A stretch of DNA of 64,000 bases from Corythucha ciliata. Taxonomy: Eukaryota > Arthropoda > Insecta > Hemiptera > Tingidae. The notes below the pieces were generated by a model. That model searched no databases. It had not been told where the DNA came from and saw only the letters and a program-made list of their open reading frames with translations. A program made the translations under genes and the position numbers. The stretch's first letter is position 1. Each line of letters starts with the position of its first letter. The DNA is taken from positions 4,689,009 through 4,753,008 of the forward strand of contig CM075938.1 of assembly GCA_038030265.1 (NCBI GenBank), written 5' to 3'. Shown in pieces: positions 34,663-44,651 of this stretch.

Positions 34663-35497
34663 CTATTTTGATTGCCCCTAATATACTGGAAATAAATTGC
34701 GTTTCTTCACTTGTAGCAGAAGATGACGAATCAGCAAGAGCAGCGGCAGTCTTTGACGACTTTTTGGAACGACAGACTTTGGCCCAGTGCCCGATTTTTT
34801 GACAGTTTGCGCAAACTTTATCCCGTGCAGGACAGGTTGACCGAGGATGCATATAGCCTCCACAAAAGTAGCATTTTTTGAATTCAGGACGTGTGGCGTT
34901 ACATTGATTATCTATACTATTCTCCGAAATAGACTTGGGGTGTACAGACTGCTGACTTTGATAATGGTCGTATGTTTGAGAATTTTTCACGGCAATTTCT
35001 ATGGAACGAGCTTGTTCGATAGCTTGCGATAGCTCGAGAGTTTTATTTTCTAGAAGACGCTGACGGATGTTAGGAGAAAGTAGACCAGCAATGAACGCGT
35101 CTCGTATGTGGTCAGCGGTGTTTTGTTCCGTGGACACAGCTTTGAAAGAGCAGTCCTTGCTTAGTGTCGTGAGTGCTGCGACGTACTGATCGATAGTCTC
35201 ACTTGGCAGTTGTTTTCGAGTAGCTAGTTGATGCCTGGCGAATATCTCATTTTTCTTTTTAACGTAAACAGCTTGCAGAATTTCCAATGCTGAAGCGTAT
35301 GAAGTGCAGTCGACAATGAGCTCGAACACGTCACAAGAGAGGTAGTTCGAGAGCACCGCTAGTTTATCTCCAGCTTGAATTTCGGTCTTGGCCAGATAAT
35401 TTTCGAATGTACGCAACCAGTGTGTCCACTCCCGTTGAGCTGAGGGTGCATCAGGATTGGCTTTGAAACGTTCTGGACGTAGAACCTTTTCCATCAT
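34607..35497 (-). pseudogene. Gypsy A gag
   Basis: 296 codons starting MMEKVLRPERF at the first ATG after the primer site, leaving essentially no 5' untranslated region inside the element. W-rich matrix/capsid-like start (REWTHWLRTFENYLA), then FARHQLATRKQLPSETIDQYVAAL and a helical capsid-like stretch. Two CCHC knuckles follow: CYFCGGYMHPRSTC and CANCQKIGHWAKVC. It binds the RNA and forms the particle in the cytoplasm. The last ~20 codons run out of frame, and the protease follows in another phase. Confidence 0.8.
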
Positions 35498-35515
35498 TCT
35501 ATTTTGTCGATTAAA
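35496..35515 (-). promoter_or_regulatory. Self-priming primer binding site of gypsy A
   Basis: One base inside the 5' LTR, the - strand reads TTTAATCGACAAAATAGAAT. This is a perfect 20-base complement of LTR sequence ATTCTATTTTGTCGATTAAA (+ coordinates 35547-35566). No TGG start for a tRNA 3' end is present. An RNA starting there could fold back and prime its own cDNA, as known for Tf1 and sushi-type elements. The first gag ATG (35495-35497) overlaps the site. Confidence 0.8.
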
Positions 35516-35516
35516 T

Positions 35517-35628
35517 TGTTATAAATTAGACCTCGAAAGTTAAGGCTTTAATCGACAAAATAGAATAAGAAAAAACAGATGAAAGGGAGATGAATTAATA
35601 AGAAAAGTGGAGAGGAATCTTCATCACA
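35517..35628 (-). repeat. 5' LTR of gypsy A
   Basis: 112 bp with TG...CA ends. The segment 35547-35566 is the exact complement of the primer region 35496-35515, so it predicts the RNA start near 35566 (about LTR position 63 on the - strand). Confidence 0.92.
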
Positions 35629-35633
35629 AAATT

Positions 35634-35960
35634 ATTTCTCAATTTTAGCCACGAATTACCGCGTTTCCTCAAATTTAGCCATTTTTTTCAAATTGTTCCG
35701 CGAATCGGTTTATTTCTCCTTTATAGTTGTGAATGGGCGTTTTACTTCAATTTTAGGCCAAAATTAGTAGATTTTCTCAGTTTTAGCCACGAAGTACGTG
35801 GCTTTCTCAATTTAAAACCACGAATTTTGCGTTTTCAAAAATTAATTGTTGAGCCAGGTGAGCGATGGACTTTAGCTTCTTCTCAATTTTCGCCACATAT
35901 TAGTGATTTTTTTCATTTTCAGCCACTAATTAGTGATTTATTTCGTTTTCTAGTCTGTCA
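35634..35960 (+). repeat. 30-mer block, right part, continuing past gypsy A
   Basis: TTTCTCAATTTTAGCCACGAATTACC units continue the block that ends at 31726. They confirm the insertion site was within the array. Confidence 0.75.
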
Positions 35961-36039
35961 GAAGAAGAGGGAGAGATGATGTAGCCAGTCATATGATTGT
36001 TGTTTCAATGAGTTTTGAAAATAAAAAATTATTCGTTCT

Positions 36040-36178
36040 GGGGGCCTATTCTCTAACAACAAGCAATATTTTTTTCGCCAGTCGTGTGTCTATTTCATTC
36101 ATTTGTTTGAAGAAAATCAATGAAATAAACATATGACTTCGAGAAAGCTATTGCTTCAGAGTTAGAGAATAAGCCCCC
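36040..36178. mobile_element. Small foldback element, ~139 bp
   Basis: Ends GGGGGCCTATTCTCTAAC and GTTAGAGAATAAGCCCCC are inverted copies. Inner parts also pair (AAGCAATA with TATTGCTT, TTTCATT with AATGAAA). No coding capacity. Confidence 0.7.
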
Positions 36179-36254
36179 TGTTCCCGTAATCTTCTCGTAC
36201 GCATTAGTTTCATGACTATGTTCTTCCGGCCGTATGGGACTGTTGCCAGCTCTC

Positions 36255-36640
36255 GAGGTATAAAACTGTAGCGGCGAATCAACGTATTTTCAGAATTTTA
36301 GCCGAAAATTAGCGCTTGTTCCTAATTTCTGCTGCGATTTATTGAATTATGTTCATGAATTAGTGCTTTTTTTCATCTTCAGATACGCAGAAACCGCGAA
36401 TCGGCGTTTTATCTTTATTTTTGGCTATAAGGTTGCGTTTCTCTAGATTTGAGCCGGGAATGAGCAATTTTTTTCACTTTTGATCCACATGGTACCGTGA
36501 ACAGTGCGTAGAGATTTTTATACATTTTTGACGTAAAAGGGCCACCCTAAACCGTCAATTAGCTAATGTTTCTTAATTTTAGCCTCAAATGAGCGTTTTT
36601 CCCGGAATTTCCTTCCTAAATTTATGAACATAAGACCTGA
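36255..36640 (+). repeat. 30-mer family block, forward orientation
   Basis: About ten diverged units. The right edge runs into a phrase around CCTAAATTTATGAACATAAG that is also found near 13694, 44040 and 60630. Confidence 0.65.
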
Positions 36641-36960
36641 AAATCCCTAGTTTTCCAACTTTAAGATTTTCAGGTGCCTCCTCGGAGGAATCTGATTCCT
36701 CCCCCACCCCCTCGCCACTATCACGGCAACATTCTGACTATTACTTATTTGACGGATGGAACATTTTGACAGAGTCAACCTTGGACATTTTGGCGTCCCC
36801 GGGCGAATCCTTCACCAGCGCTACCATGATGTCACCGTTCAGAATAAGCGCCGCGATGCTTTTAATCGTGTATCTTGACAACTAGTTTCATGGTATGCGC
36901 CCCATTATCAAGAAATTCACTGAAAACAAATCTCTGTCACATTTTGGGAAACGACAATTT
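36641..36960. other. Spacer, no gene
   Basis: Contains CCTCGGAGGAATCTGATTCC and C-rich text like that at 13745-13810; it appears to belong to the same dispersed repeat. No coding region was seen. Confidence 0.45.
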
Positions 36961-37410
36961 TCAGCTTCTGAAGGCTAGTTCGTGGCTCAAATTGAGAAAA
37001 AACGCTAATTCATAGCTATAAAAGCAAAAATATCGTTAATTCGAAGCTCTAAAATTGAGAAAAAGTGCTTTAAAAGATCGCTCATTAGCGGCTAAAATCA
37101 GGAAAAACACGATTTTACTTCAAAAATGCCGAAAAATCGCTAATTCACGGCTAAAATGGTGAAAAAATCGCTAGCGATACAATGGAAATTGTGAAAAATT
37201 CGTTGCTAATTAAGAATTCAACCGATAAAATTGAGAAGAAACGCTGACGTGAGGAAAAACGTGGATTCGCGGTTAAAATGGAGAAAACGTCAATTCGTGG
37301 CTTCTAAAAGTAACTAACTTCGTTCCAGAAATTAAACAAAATCGCTAATCCACAGCCAAATTCAGAAAAAGCTTTAGGTAATTCGTAGTGAAAATTGGGG
37401 AAAAACTTCA
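36961..37410 (-). repeat. 30-mer family block, reverse orientation
   Basis: CGCTAATTC / GGCTAAAATTGAG units, about 13 copies. Two or three more units recur at 37750-37880, within the next family. Confidence 0.75.
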
Positions 37411-38250
37411 ACGCCAGTTATTTTGTGGTAGCACGCTTTGGCCCGAAATCGTACGTTTTGGTGTAATATCGTCTCTTTTGGGAACAAAATCGCCAGCATT
37501 GTGGTGCAATTGTCAGTTAGTGTGGTGAAATTGTCCGTTTTGTGTTGAAATCGTCAGGTTTCTTAGGACAAAGTCGTAACTTTCAGCGTGAAATCACCCG
37601 TTTTGGGGGAAAATCCCCGTTAATGGCGTGAAAATTGTCAGTTTTGGAGTAAAGTACATTTTTAGGGTGATAACGACAGATTTTGGGATGAAATCGTAAG
37701 TTTTGAGGTTAAAACCGACAGTTTTTGGGTATAATATTACCAGTTTTGGTAGTGAATTCCTAAATTGAGAAAAATCGCTATCGCGATGCTAAAATGGAGA
37801 GAAATCGCTAACTCACAGCTAAAAGGTAGACAACTTGCATATTCTCGACTAAAATGGGGACAAATAGCTAATTCACTGATAAAATTATTTTGTGGTAACG
37901 CGTCAGCTTTGGCATGAAATCGTCTGTTTCAGTGTAATAACGTCTTACATGTATGTGAACAAATAGTCAGTAATGTGATAAAACCATCAGTTTTGTGCTA
38001 AAAATGCCAGAGTCGTCCGTTTTGGCGTAGAATCATCCGTTTGGTTTTTAGGAGTGAAATCGTCAGCTTTGGAGTGTAATGTGAGCTTTGGGGGTAAAAT
38101 CGCCCCCGATTTGTCTTGATCGTGTTGCAGAAACTTAAGTTTTGGGGTAACACTTCGGGTTTCACGTCGAAGTATTTCGGAATAAAATATTTAGTTTCAG
38201 AGTAAAATCTTCAGTTTTGAATTACAAAAGTAAGTTTTCAACGGTGCAGC
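37411..38250 (+). repeat. Family C ~27-bp repeat block
   Basis: Units with the landmarks GTTTTGGGG, TGAAATCGTC and AGTTTT recur every 25-30 bp for ~800 bp. They are interrupted by a few reverse 30-mer units at 37750-37880. This family is seen only here in the window. Confidence 0.75.
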
Positions 38251-38341
38251 CGCCAATCTAGGATTTGTTCATTGGAAGGGATGGGAAATTGTGTGTTAAG
38301 TTATGCTAAAAATGGCTTGACAGCCATTCACTGCCTAAATT

Positions 38342-38636
38342 AACGAAATAATATTTGATGAAAGCCGAACTCTCTCACGTTATTATCTCTTAAAACGAAA
38401 GATTCAAAATCGCCGCATTAAACATGAAAAATGGGGCGAAATCGTCGTTTTTGACTATATTTCGTCCCCAACGTCCAGAGAATAGAACTTACATAGAGCT
38501 CATAGACGAAATAAATTTTACGGAAGCCGAGCTCCTAGAACACTACATTCTCCTATTAAGAAAGATAGGAAATAGCCGCATTACATTGGGAAAAAGGGTC
38601 AAAATCGACGTTTTTGACAAGATTTCGTCTCCAACG
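38342..38636 (+). repeat. Two diverged 132-bp units, each open for 44 codons
   Basis: 38342-38473 and 38505-38636 align without gaps over 132 bp. Each can be read through without a stop (unit 1 begins NEIIFDESR and ends VVFDYISSPT; unit 2 begins DEINFTEAE and ends DVFDKISSPT). The two units are in different frames relative to each other. Lack of gaps and preserved reading suggest past coding use, but no family is recognised and chance is not excluded. Confidence 0.4.
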
Positions 38637-38689
38637 AAATAGCGAAACTATGACTACTCCCACAAAAAAAACGAAAAAAAAAACGGCTA

Positions 38690-39000
38690 AACTGACTTTA
38701 GCTGCACCTCAAAGATGCAAAACTGATGATTAGCGCCTTAATAAGCGCTGAACTGACTATATTTGCGCCCTTGAAATTGACAAAGTGAAAATTCCCGCTC
38801 TAAAAATAGCCAAACGGACTTCAAGTGCCCTAAAAATGGCAAAGCTGACGATTCTTGCAGCCCTGAAAATGGCTGAATCAACCATCCACGCGCCAAAAAT
38901 GGCTAAACTGGCAATTTGCGAGTCAAGAATGTCCAATACTGACCATTCGCGCCTTTGACTTGAAGGACCATATTCGCGTTTCCAAAAACGTGACTTAATG
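38690..39000 (+). repeat. Family D repeat block, left part
   Basis: Units around AAAAATGGCTAAACTGAC and ATTCGCGCC recur every ~33-38 bp. The same family resumes at 40300-40500 on the other side of the GC-rich block and appears reversed at 57640-58480. Confidence 0.7.
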
Positions 39001-39039
39001 GGGGTCGTTCGGAGGACCCAAAGATGAGGGTTGAAGATG

Positions 39040-40262
39040 CAAGAAATTAAACGGTCGCCACCTGTTGTTTGCTTTGGGTAACAGGCCCCAATATATTCAC
39101 CATATAATACAACTGATTTACAATTTTTGTTTCGAAAAAAATAAAAACAATTATCTTCTTTAACGGTTTTCCGGTCGTTCCGGTGCGTCGAGCTCGCGAA
39201 CTGGCGGTCTGGTAGCGTCCCTTCGCGCTGTTGCAGATCCTCTTATCGAGCTAACGGTCCGTTAGCGTCCCTTGGTGCTGTCCGTAGTGGTCGGAGTGGA
39301 CCGACGGTGTTGACCGGTCCTTGATCGGCTCGGTCCGGTGTCGTATTCTTCGCAGCGGGTTCAGCAAGTACAAGGAAAGGTTCGGACAGGATCGGTCTTG
39401 CTCGATCAATTCTGGGGCAGACACAAGTGTCGCTAAGCCCCGTAGTATCTATCGAGTTCCACCGAGGCTGAGAGAATGAGAAGACATTTTTTGACCGAAG
39501 TCGTCTCAACGGTCTGGCAGGAATGCCTATCGGTGGTCAGGTCCACAATAGGGTTTCCCTTCAACAAGCGTCCGGAGTCTTCTCAACGGAGTCGAGCTTG
39601 GAAGGTTCCCGCAAGGTTATCCTGCCGGTCCGATTTGATATATGCGTCAGGTCACTGACGACTTGAACCCGGGGTGGTCTAATCCACCATAGGGTGTCCA
39701 ACTTCAACAAGCGTCCGGAGTCGTCTCAACGGCTTTGTCGAACTTGGAAGGTTCCCGCAAGGTTATCCGCACCACTGGTCGAGGAAAAAACAAAACGGGG
39801 CAAGAGGGATCGGTCAGGGTCAGCCTTATACCAACCAGTCAGGATCGAGTCACTGAGGGGCCGGAAAGGTTCCCAATAGGTTTTGCCCGTTGATGCCTTG
39901 GTAGGGTGTGACTTCACGAGCGTTCAAGAGTCGTCTCAATTGACCGCTGGACGTTTTCCCGAACGGCACCGATTTTCGGTGAGCAATCCTTCGCTTCGGC
40001 AAGACTGCGTCGTCTTGCATCTGGTCCAGGTCGCGGGGCTGTTTCCCGTTTGACTTCTTGGCGTGAAGTGCTTTTTCGAGTGCCGGCGCTCGGCTTAAAT
40101 AGTCAGTGGGTGGTTTCCGCCCACTCCCACCCGCTCGGATGGCTCAGTGGGTTGACCGGTGGGTGGTTCCCTTTCCGACTTTTCCCCCCACTCGGGATGA
40201 CTTCTTTTTTTGTGTGTAGGATTCTCTTGGAAATTTTCCCTGGGGTGGGCGACTTGTATAAT
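39040..40262. other. GC-rich block with internal repeats, unassigned
   Basis: A sharply bounded ~1.2-kb block of higher GC than its surroundings, lying inside a family D array. It contains two close copies of a ~75-bp unit (39549-39625 and 39691-39775, both with CAACAAGCGTCCGGAGTC and GGAAGGTTCCCGCAAGGTTA) and a third diverged one near 39904-39970. No long reading frame was recognised. It could be a solo LTR, a subterminal region of a large transposon, or a non-coding element. I found no convincing terminal duplication. Confidence 0.45.
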
Positions 40263-40299
40263 TAATTTTTGGCTGTGTTAATCACCCGACGTCGAACGT

Positions 40300-40510
40300 T
40301 TATATTGACTATTCGCGACAGATGCATAAACAGATGATTCGTGCCCTGAAAACGGTCAAAAACTGAGCATTCGTGCAGAAAATGGCTAAACATGCATTGC
40401 CTGATGTAAAAATGGCCTGAACTGACAATTCCCGCTCTTAAAACGGCAAAACATGACCATTCGGACCTGAAATGGCATGGATTGTTGCCCTGAAAAATAT
40501 GAAGTTGAGA
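40300..40510 (+). repeat. Family D repeat block, right part
   Basis: ATTCGTGCCCTGAAAACGGT and AAAATGGC units, continuing the array that ends at 39000. The GC-rich block therefore looks inserted. Confidence 0.6.
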
Positions 40511-40860
40511 AACTGTGCAATGTGGTGTTGTTATAGGTGCAGTGTAAAGGATCGGGTCACGGCCCCCTCCCTCAGCCGACTCTGGATCGGCGCCTGATGA
40601 AGCGTAAAGGTACCTGATCAAGGACTGTGATGATGAGCTCGGCCTGTAGGGCACGAAGGAGTTGTGCAAAACAGTGCCACTATAAGGGTGGGGTGAGCTG
40701 GGCGATCACCGGGGGGCGCCGGGCCCTAAGTGGGGCATCTGGCAATATGATGGGGGAAAGGCGGGCGGCTAAAAATGCCTGAAGAAGCGCATTTAATGTA
40801 TGAATCTTTTAATACGATTTAAACATACTATAAATTAGTTTTAAAAAAAAAAGAGCATTA
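40511..40860. other. Spacer, no gene
   Basis: Contains TCACGGCCCCCTCCCTCAGC and GGGCGCCGGGCCCTAAG, phrases that look like parts of dispersed element ends (compare 6041 and 60550). No coding region was seen. Confidence 0.4.
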
Positions 40861-41625
40861 GCATTGTCTTAGCGCCTTCTGGAGGCAATTTTGCTGCTAG
40901 AATAAAGAAAATACGATGGTCCCCATTGTCTGGAGGTCCTTAATCGGCTGAAACTGAGAAAGCGCACTAATGTGCTCTTCTAAATGGCCCTAGTTCGTTG
41001 CTGAAACGTTGGAAAGTGCATATATTTTTGGCGTTCTAGATGCAATTTTCAGAACGAAAATTGAGAACAACGCTGATTCGAGGCTAAAATTGTGAAAATT
41101 GCTAATTCAAGGCCCAACCACAGCAGTGCTCCAGATCACAACATAGCTCGAACCACCAGAAATTTTTTTAAAAAAACTATCATTTGCAGTTAAAATTGAG
41201 AAAATAACGCTAAATCAGGGCTATAATTGGAATAATGCGCTAATTCACGGCTAAAATATAAAAAAAGCGCTAATTATCGACTAATATGAGAAAAATCGCT
41301 ACAGCTACCACCTACAACTGAGACAAAGCGCCAATTGTGGTTTCTCGAGGTAAATGAAGAACAAAATTGAGCAAAAAATCGCTAATTCACGGTGTATGGA
41401 GGCTCTTTTACTTCTAACATTTACGGAAAAAACGCTAATTTACTGTCCTTGCGGGTCAAGTCCGCGGCTAAAGTTAAGGAAAATAGCTAATTCGCAGTAA
41501 AATTTGAAAAAATTCCATTAGACGAGAAAAATCGATGGCTAGAAGTGATAAAATGTGTTAATTCGCGGCTAAAATGGGGAAAGTTTGCGCTAAGTTCTAT
41601 CGCGACTATTCTATTTGTACCCAAT
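40860..41625 (-). repeat. 30-mer family block, reverse orientation
   Basis: CGCTAATTCACGGCTAAAAT units, ending just upstream of the first Ca-beta exon. The landmark CTTCTGGAGGCAATTTTGCT at 40877 is shared with other reverse blocks. Confidence 0.75.
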
Positions 41626-41650
41626 TAATCCAGTGTTCTCTGTTTTTCAG

Positions 41651-41767
41651 GGTTCCGCGGATTCAAATTATTCACAACCTTCGTCCGACTTGTCGCTGGA
41701 CGAGGAAAAGGAGACCCTCCGACGGGAGAAGGAACGACAGGCAATAAGTCAGCTAGAAAAGGCGAGG
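41651..41767 (+). CDS. Ca-beta: Ca-beta exon: N-terminal side of the SH3 region
   Basis: Voltage-gated calcium channel beta subunit, a cytoplasmic protein that binds the pore-forming alpha-1 subunit and raises its surface level and gating. The exon is 117 bp (39 codons) between TGTTTTTCAG and AGG|GTGAGT. It reads [20 protein letters not shown], then an [12 protein letters not shown] helix. This is the highly conserved segment before the SH3 domain in arthropod Ca-beta. The phase is 0 at both ends and joins to [11 protein letters not shown] in the next exon. Earlier exons encoding the variable N-terminus are not recognised in the window, so the gene's start lies upstream or outside. The frame is intact. 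Confidence 0.93.
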
Positions 41768-41859
41768 GTGAGTAAACCAGTATAAATACATATATGCAGA
41801 GGGATCCGTGGGCAGTCGCGTATTGTGTCCACAACAGGTCCCAATTTCCTCGTATTATA

Positions 41860-42055
41860 AAAGAAGAAAAAACAAATTTAACGCGTTTGCCTTTTTCAAA
41901 AATGGATTCAGCCACTGATAGAATCCAAATTTCGAGACTTCAGCAATTTCAAAGACAAATCTCACGAGTCTACGGTGATTTTCGATCATCAAAATCCAAA
42001 TGTCTTGATTTGGGCACCTTCAAACTCCCAATTTCACGAATTTTCGATCGTTCAG
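41860..42055. repeat. Family S patch
   Basis: Units such as GAATCCAAATTTC, CACGA and TTTCAAA recur; diverged members of family S. Followed by the phrase GGCCCGGACTGGC near 42061. Confidence 0.4.
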
Positions 42056-42174
42056 AGCAGGCCCGGACTGGCGTCTTCGTGGGCCCTCGGCTGGAGAGTC
42101 CCCCTCCATCCAAGAGGGACCATTTACCACCACGATCACCAGAAAACAAAACAACAAAAACAGAAATTTGCGGA

Positions 42175-42830
42175 TAAATCTGAGAAAAAACTCTACTTCC
42201 CGGCTAAAATTCCCGGCGAAAGCGCACATTCGTGGATAAAAGTAAGAAAAAGCGCTAATTCATGGCTAAAAGTGGAAAAAGTAGCAAATTCGCAGCTGAT
42301 AATTGCCATAAAGTGCCAGTTCGTGGGCTCAGTAGTGGACGAATTCGGTTAAAATAAAGAAAAAGCGCGGCTAAAATGGAGAGAAACGTGAATTCAGAAG
42401 TAGAGTAAAGCCGCCTTTACAAGCTTTAAAAAAGCTGAGCTGGGAGCTTCAACCCAGCGTCTCGAGTCCTCCAGAGCGCGGAGCGCTCCGATTGGTTGAA
42501 GCCCTCAGCTCGGCTTTTTAAAGCTTGCGTGTAAATGTGGCTTAAAAGCCTTTTTGCGGATAAAACAAGGAAGTAAAATTGACAAAAGGCTCTAATTTGT
42601 AACTAAAACCGAGAAAAATGACCGATTTCTCGGTTTCTGGAGGCAAATTGTGCTAAAATCAAGGTAAAGCGCTAATTCATAGTTAAAAGTAAAACTGAGG
42701 GGAAAAAATCAAGAGAATCAAAAGAAAACGCAATTTCGTGGCTATATAAAATAGTGAAGAAACTCAATTTGAGGATCAAAATTGAAAAAGAGCGCTAATT
42801 TGCGGGTGTGGGAGAACAATTTATAATTTA
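42175..42830 (-). repeat. 30-mer block, reverse, interrupted by a foldback
   Basis: CGCTAATTCATGGCTAAAA units on both sides of the foldback at 42408-42543. Confidence 0.75.
42408..42543. mobile_element. Foldback MITE, ~136 bp
   Basis: The left arm AAGCCGCCTTTACAAGCTTT, continuing into AAAAAAGCTGAGCT, and the right arm AGCTCGGCTTTTTAAAGC, continuing into TTGCGTGTAAATGTGGCTT, are inverted copies. The centre is GC-rich (GAGCGCGGAGCGCTC, itself palindromic). Confidence 0.8.
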
Positions 42831-42840
42831 ACGCATGGGT

Positions 42841-42960
42841 AGGGTGACCAGACATCCTACTTTCCCCGAACATGTCCTACTTTTTAGAGCGTCCGGACTC
42901 ATTTTTCAGGTGTCCAGGGAGAGGTCAAAACTGTCCTCTTTTTGTCCTACTTTTCGCTCT
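42841..42960 (+). repeat. Dispersed element end with GGGTGACCAGA
   Basis: AGGGTGACCAGACATCCTAC begins a ~120-bp stretch containing GTCCTACTTTT several times. A matching inverted stretch ends at 50947 (CTGGTCACCCTATAC). Both could be separate copies of one short repeat, or the two ends of a single 8.1-kb unit. Confidence 0.5.
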
Positions 42961-43074
42961 CCACTATAACGTCTTGTACTTCCACTCCCAACATCTTCCA
43001 CGTTCATCTTTGGACAAAGCAGCATCGTTGAACAAATTTTTCATATCGAGCACCTTCAAAACCAAATAGTACGT

Positions 43075-43740
43075 TTGGCTAAAATTCAGATAGTTAATTT
43101 GACTCATTCAAAAACTAAATTTCCGGATTTGGGTTATTCAAAACCCAACTTCGTCAATTTAGGTCTTACAAAATCCAATGCTTTGCGAACTTTCACTCTT
43201 TCTTAGCCAAATTTCGTGGAATTAGCTCCTTTTTGGAATCCACAGTTACACAGTTTTGGCCAGTACGAGAAATTAAATTGGAAAAGGCAAACGTTAAAAA
43301 TATTTTCAACAATACTAATAGCTCTACAACAATAACAAATAATAATAATCACTCTAAGGATAAATAAAATAAGCCGAAAGTCTGCTACAACCCAACTTGT
43401 ACCGTGGATTGTCGGTTCTTTCATAACCAATATCGCGGATTCTGCTCCTCCAAAACCCAATTTCACGGTTTCACGGATTTTCGCAATTTCAAAGCTTTAT
43501 TTTGAGTATTTTCATTCTTTCAAAACCAAATTGCGTGGTCTTAGATCTTTCAAGAATCAATTTCGCGACATCTCAATACTTATGTGGCTCTTGCAAAATG
43601 AAAATTCACGGATTTGAACCATTCAAAAACCATAATTCCATCGTTTAGGGTCTTTCAAATCACATTTTCATGAATTTTCATTCTTTCAATACCTAATTTC
43701 GTTCCTCTAAATGCTTTGAAACCCTGGATTCTGGCGCTGC
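43075..43740 (-). repeat. Family S repeat block, reversed
   Basis: About 15 units with TTTCAAAACC, CAATTTCGTG and GATTTTGG-like landmarks, ~38-40 bp apart. It is the clearest block of the family. Confidence 0.65.
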
Positions 43741-44054
43741 CGTGCCAGAACCGCCTCATTGGTCGTGTGGCTCGACCACCTTTGAATGAACGTGCTTTTG
43801 GCAATAAAGATAATAGTGTGCTGCTACTAGGCCACTAATCGGTGTACTCCGTACCAACTGACATTTTTTTGTTTTTCCCTTCAAGTCAAGCTCAAAATTC
43901 CGTCGGAAATCCGTCAAAATATATTCCGTCCCATTAAAAAAAAAAAGTGACGAGAGGGACAGACAGACACAGTCTCCTCTTCCGAGGAGGTTTTTCAAAA
44001 GCTCAAAAATTGGAAAATAGGAATTTGAAGGTTTGATGTTCGTGAATTTAGGAA
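43741..44054. other. Spacer with a dispersed repeat (43978-44050)
   Basis: 43978-44050 contains TTCCGAGGAGG, AGCTCAAAAATTGG and GTTCGTGAATTTAGGAAC, an inverted copy of the phrase at 36610-36690 and 13694-13760. No gene. Confidence 0.5.
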
Positions 44055-44330
44055 CATAATAAATTCTGAAAAATGCGCTCCTTCGAGGCTCAAATTGAAA
44101 AAAATTTGCAAATTCACGGTTTATGGTGCCTCTTTTACGGTAAAAATTTAGAAAAAACGCTGACGCACTCAAAAGTTTGGGGGCTAAACTTGACAAAAAG
44201 TTGTAATTCTTGACCAAAAGTGAAAAACATCGCTCATTCGTGGCTAAAATGGGGGAAGAAACTAACCCTCAGAAAACAAAAATGAGAAAACGCCAATTCG
44301 CGGTGTCTGGAGGCAACACAAGGTGGCGAA

Positions 44331-44454
44331 CATACCAGAGCGATACGATATCGTTTCGACATCACCGACGCAAATTAACAGCGTCTAGGACAGATAGAAA
44401 CAACTGGAAATGTGTCAGAGTGATGTAGAAACGATATCGTATCGCCACAGTATG
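44331..44454. mobile_element. Foldback MITE, ~124 bp
   Basis: CGATACGATATCGTTTCGAC at 44341 and its inverted copy GAAACGATATCGTATCG at 44428-44444 form the core. Flanking CATACCAGAG and CCACAGTATG extend the arms. The core words contain GATATC, a palindrome. Confidence 0.75.
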
Positions 44455-44651
44455 AAAGATGCCTAAGTGACTAAAGATGAAAAAAAAATCACTAATTCAT
44501 GGCCTGAATTCCATGAATTACTGCTGAAATTATGAAAAAGCGTGAATTTTCGGTTAAAATTTTAAAAAAAAGCTCACATTTCCAGCTAAAATTGGGGAAA
44601 TTTGTTAATTTGCTACTACAATGTCAAAAAAAAAACGTTAATTCGAGGCAG

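Larger units (their letters stand above)
31727..35628 (-). mobile_element. Gypsy element A: complete Ty3/gypsy-type retrotransposon, self-primed
   Basis: 3,902 bp, bounded by 112-bp LTRs that differ at one base and by an AAATT duplication. On the - strand the order is LTR, primer region, gag, protease, RT, RNase H, integrase, purine tract (AGGGGGAGAA, complement of 31839-31848), LTR. The primer region is complementary to a 20-base piece of the LTR itself rather than to a tRNA end, the arrangement of self-primed elements such as Tf1. Near-identical LTRs suggest recent insertion, yet the coding frames carry several breaks. Confidence 0.92.

Noticed and set aside
39140..39700. GC-rich block as a ribosomal RNA fragment
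   Set aside because: No conserved rRNA core words; internal repeats argue against it.
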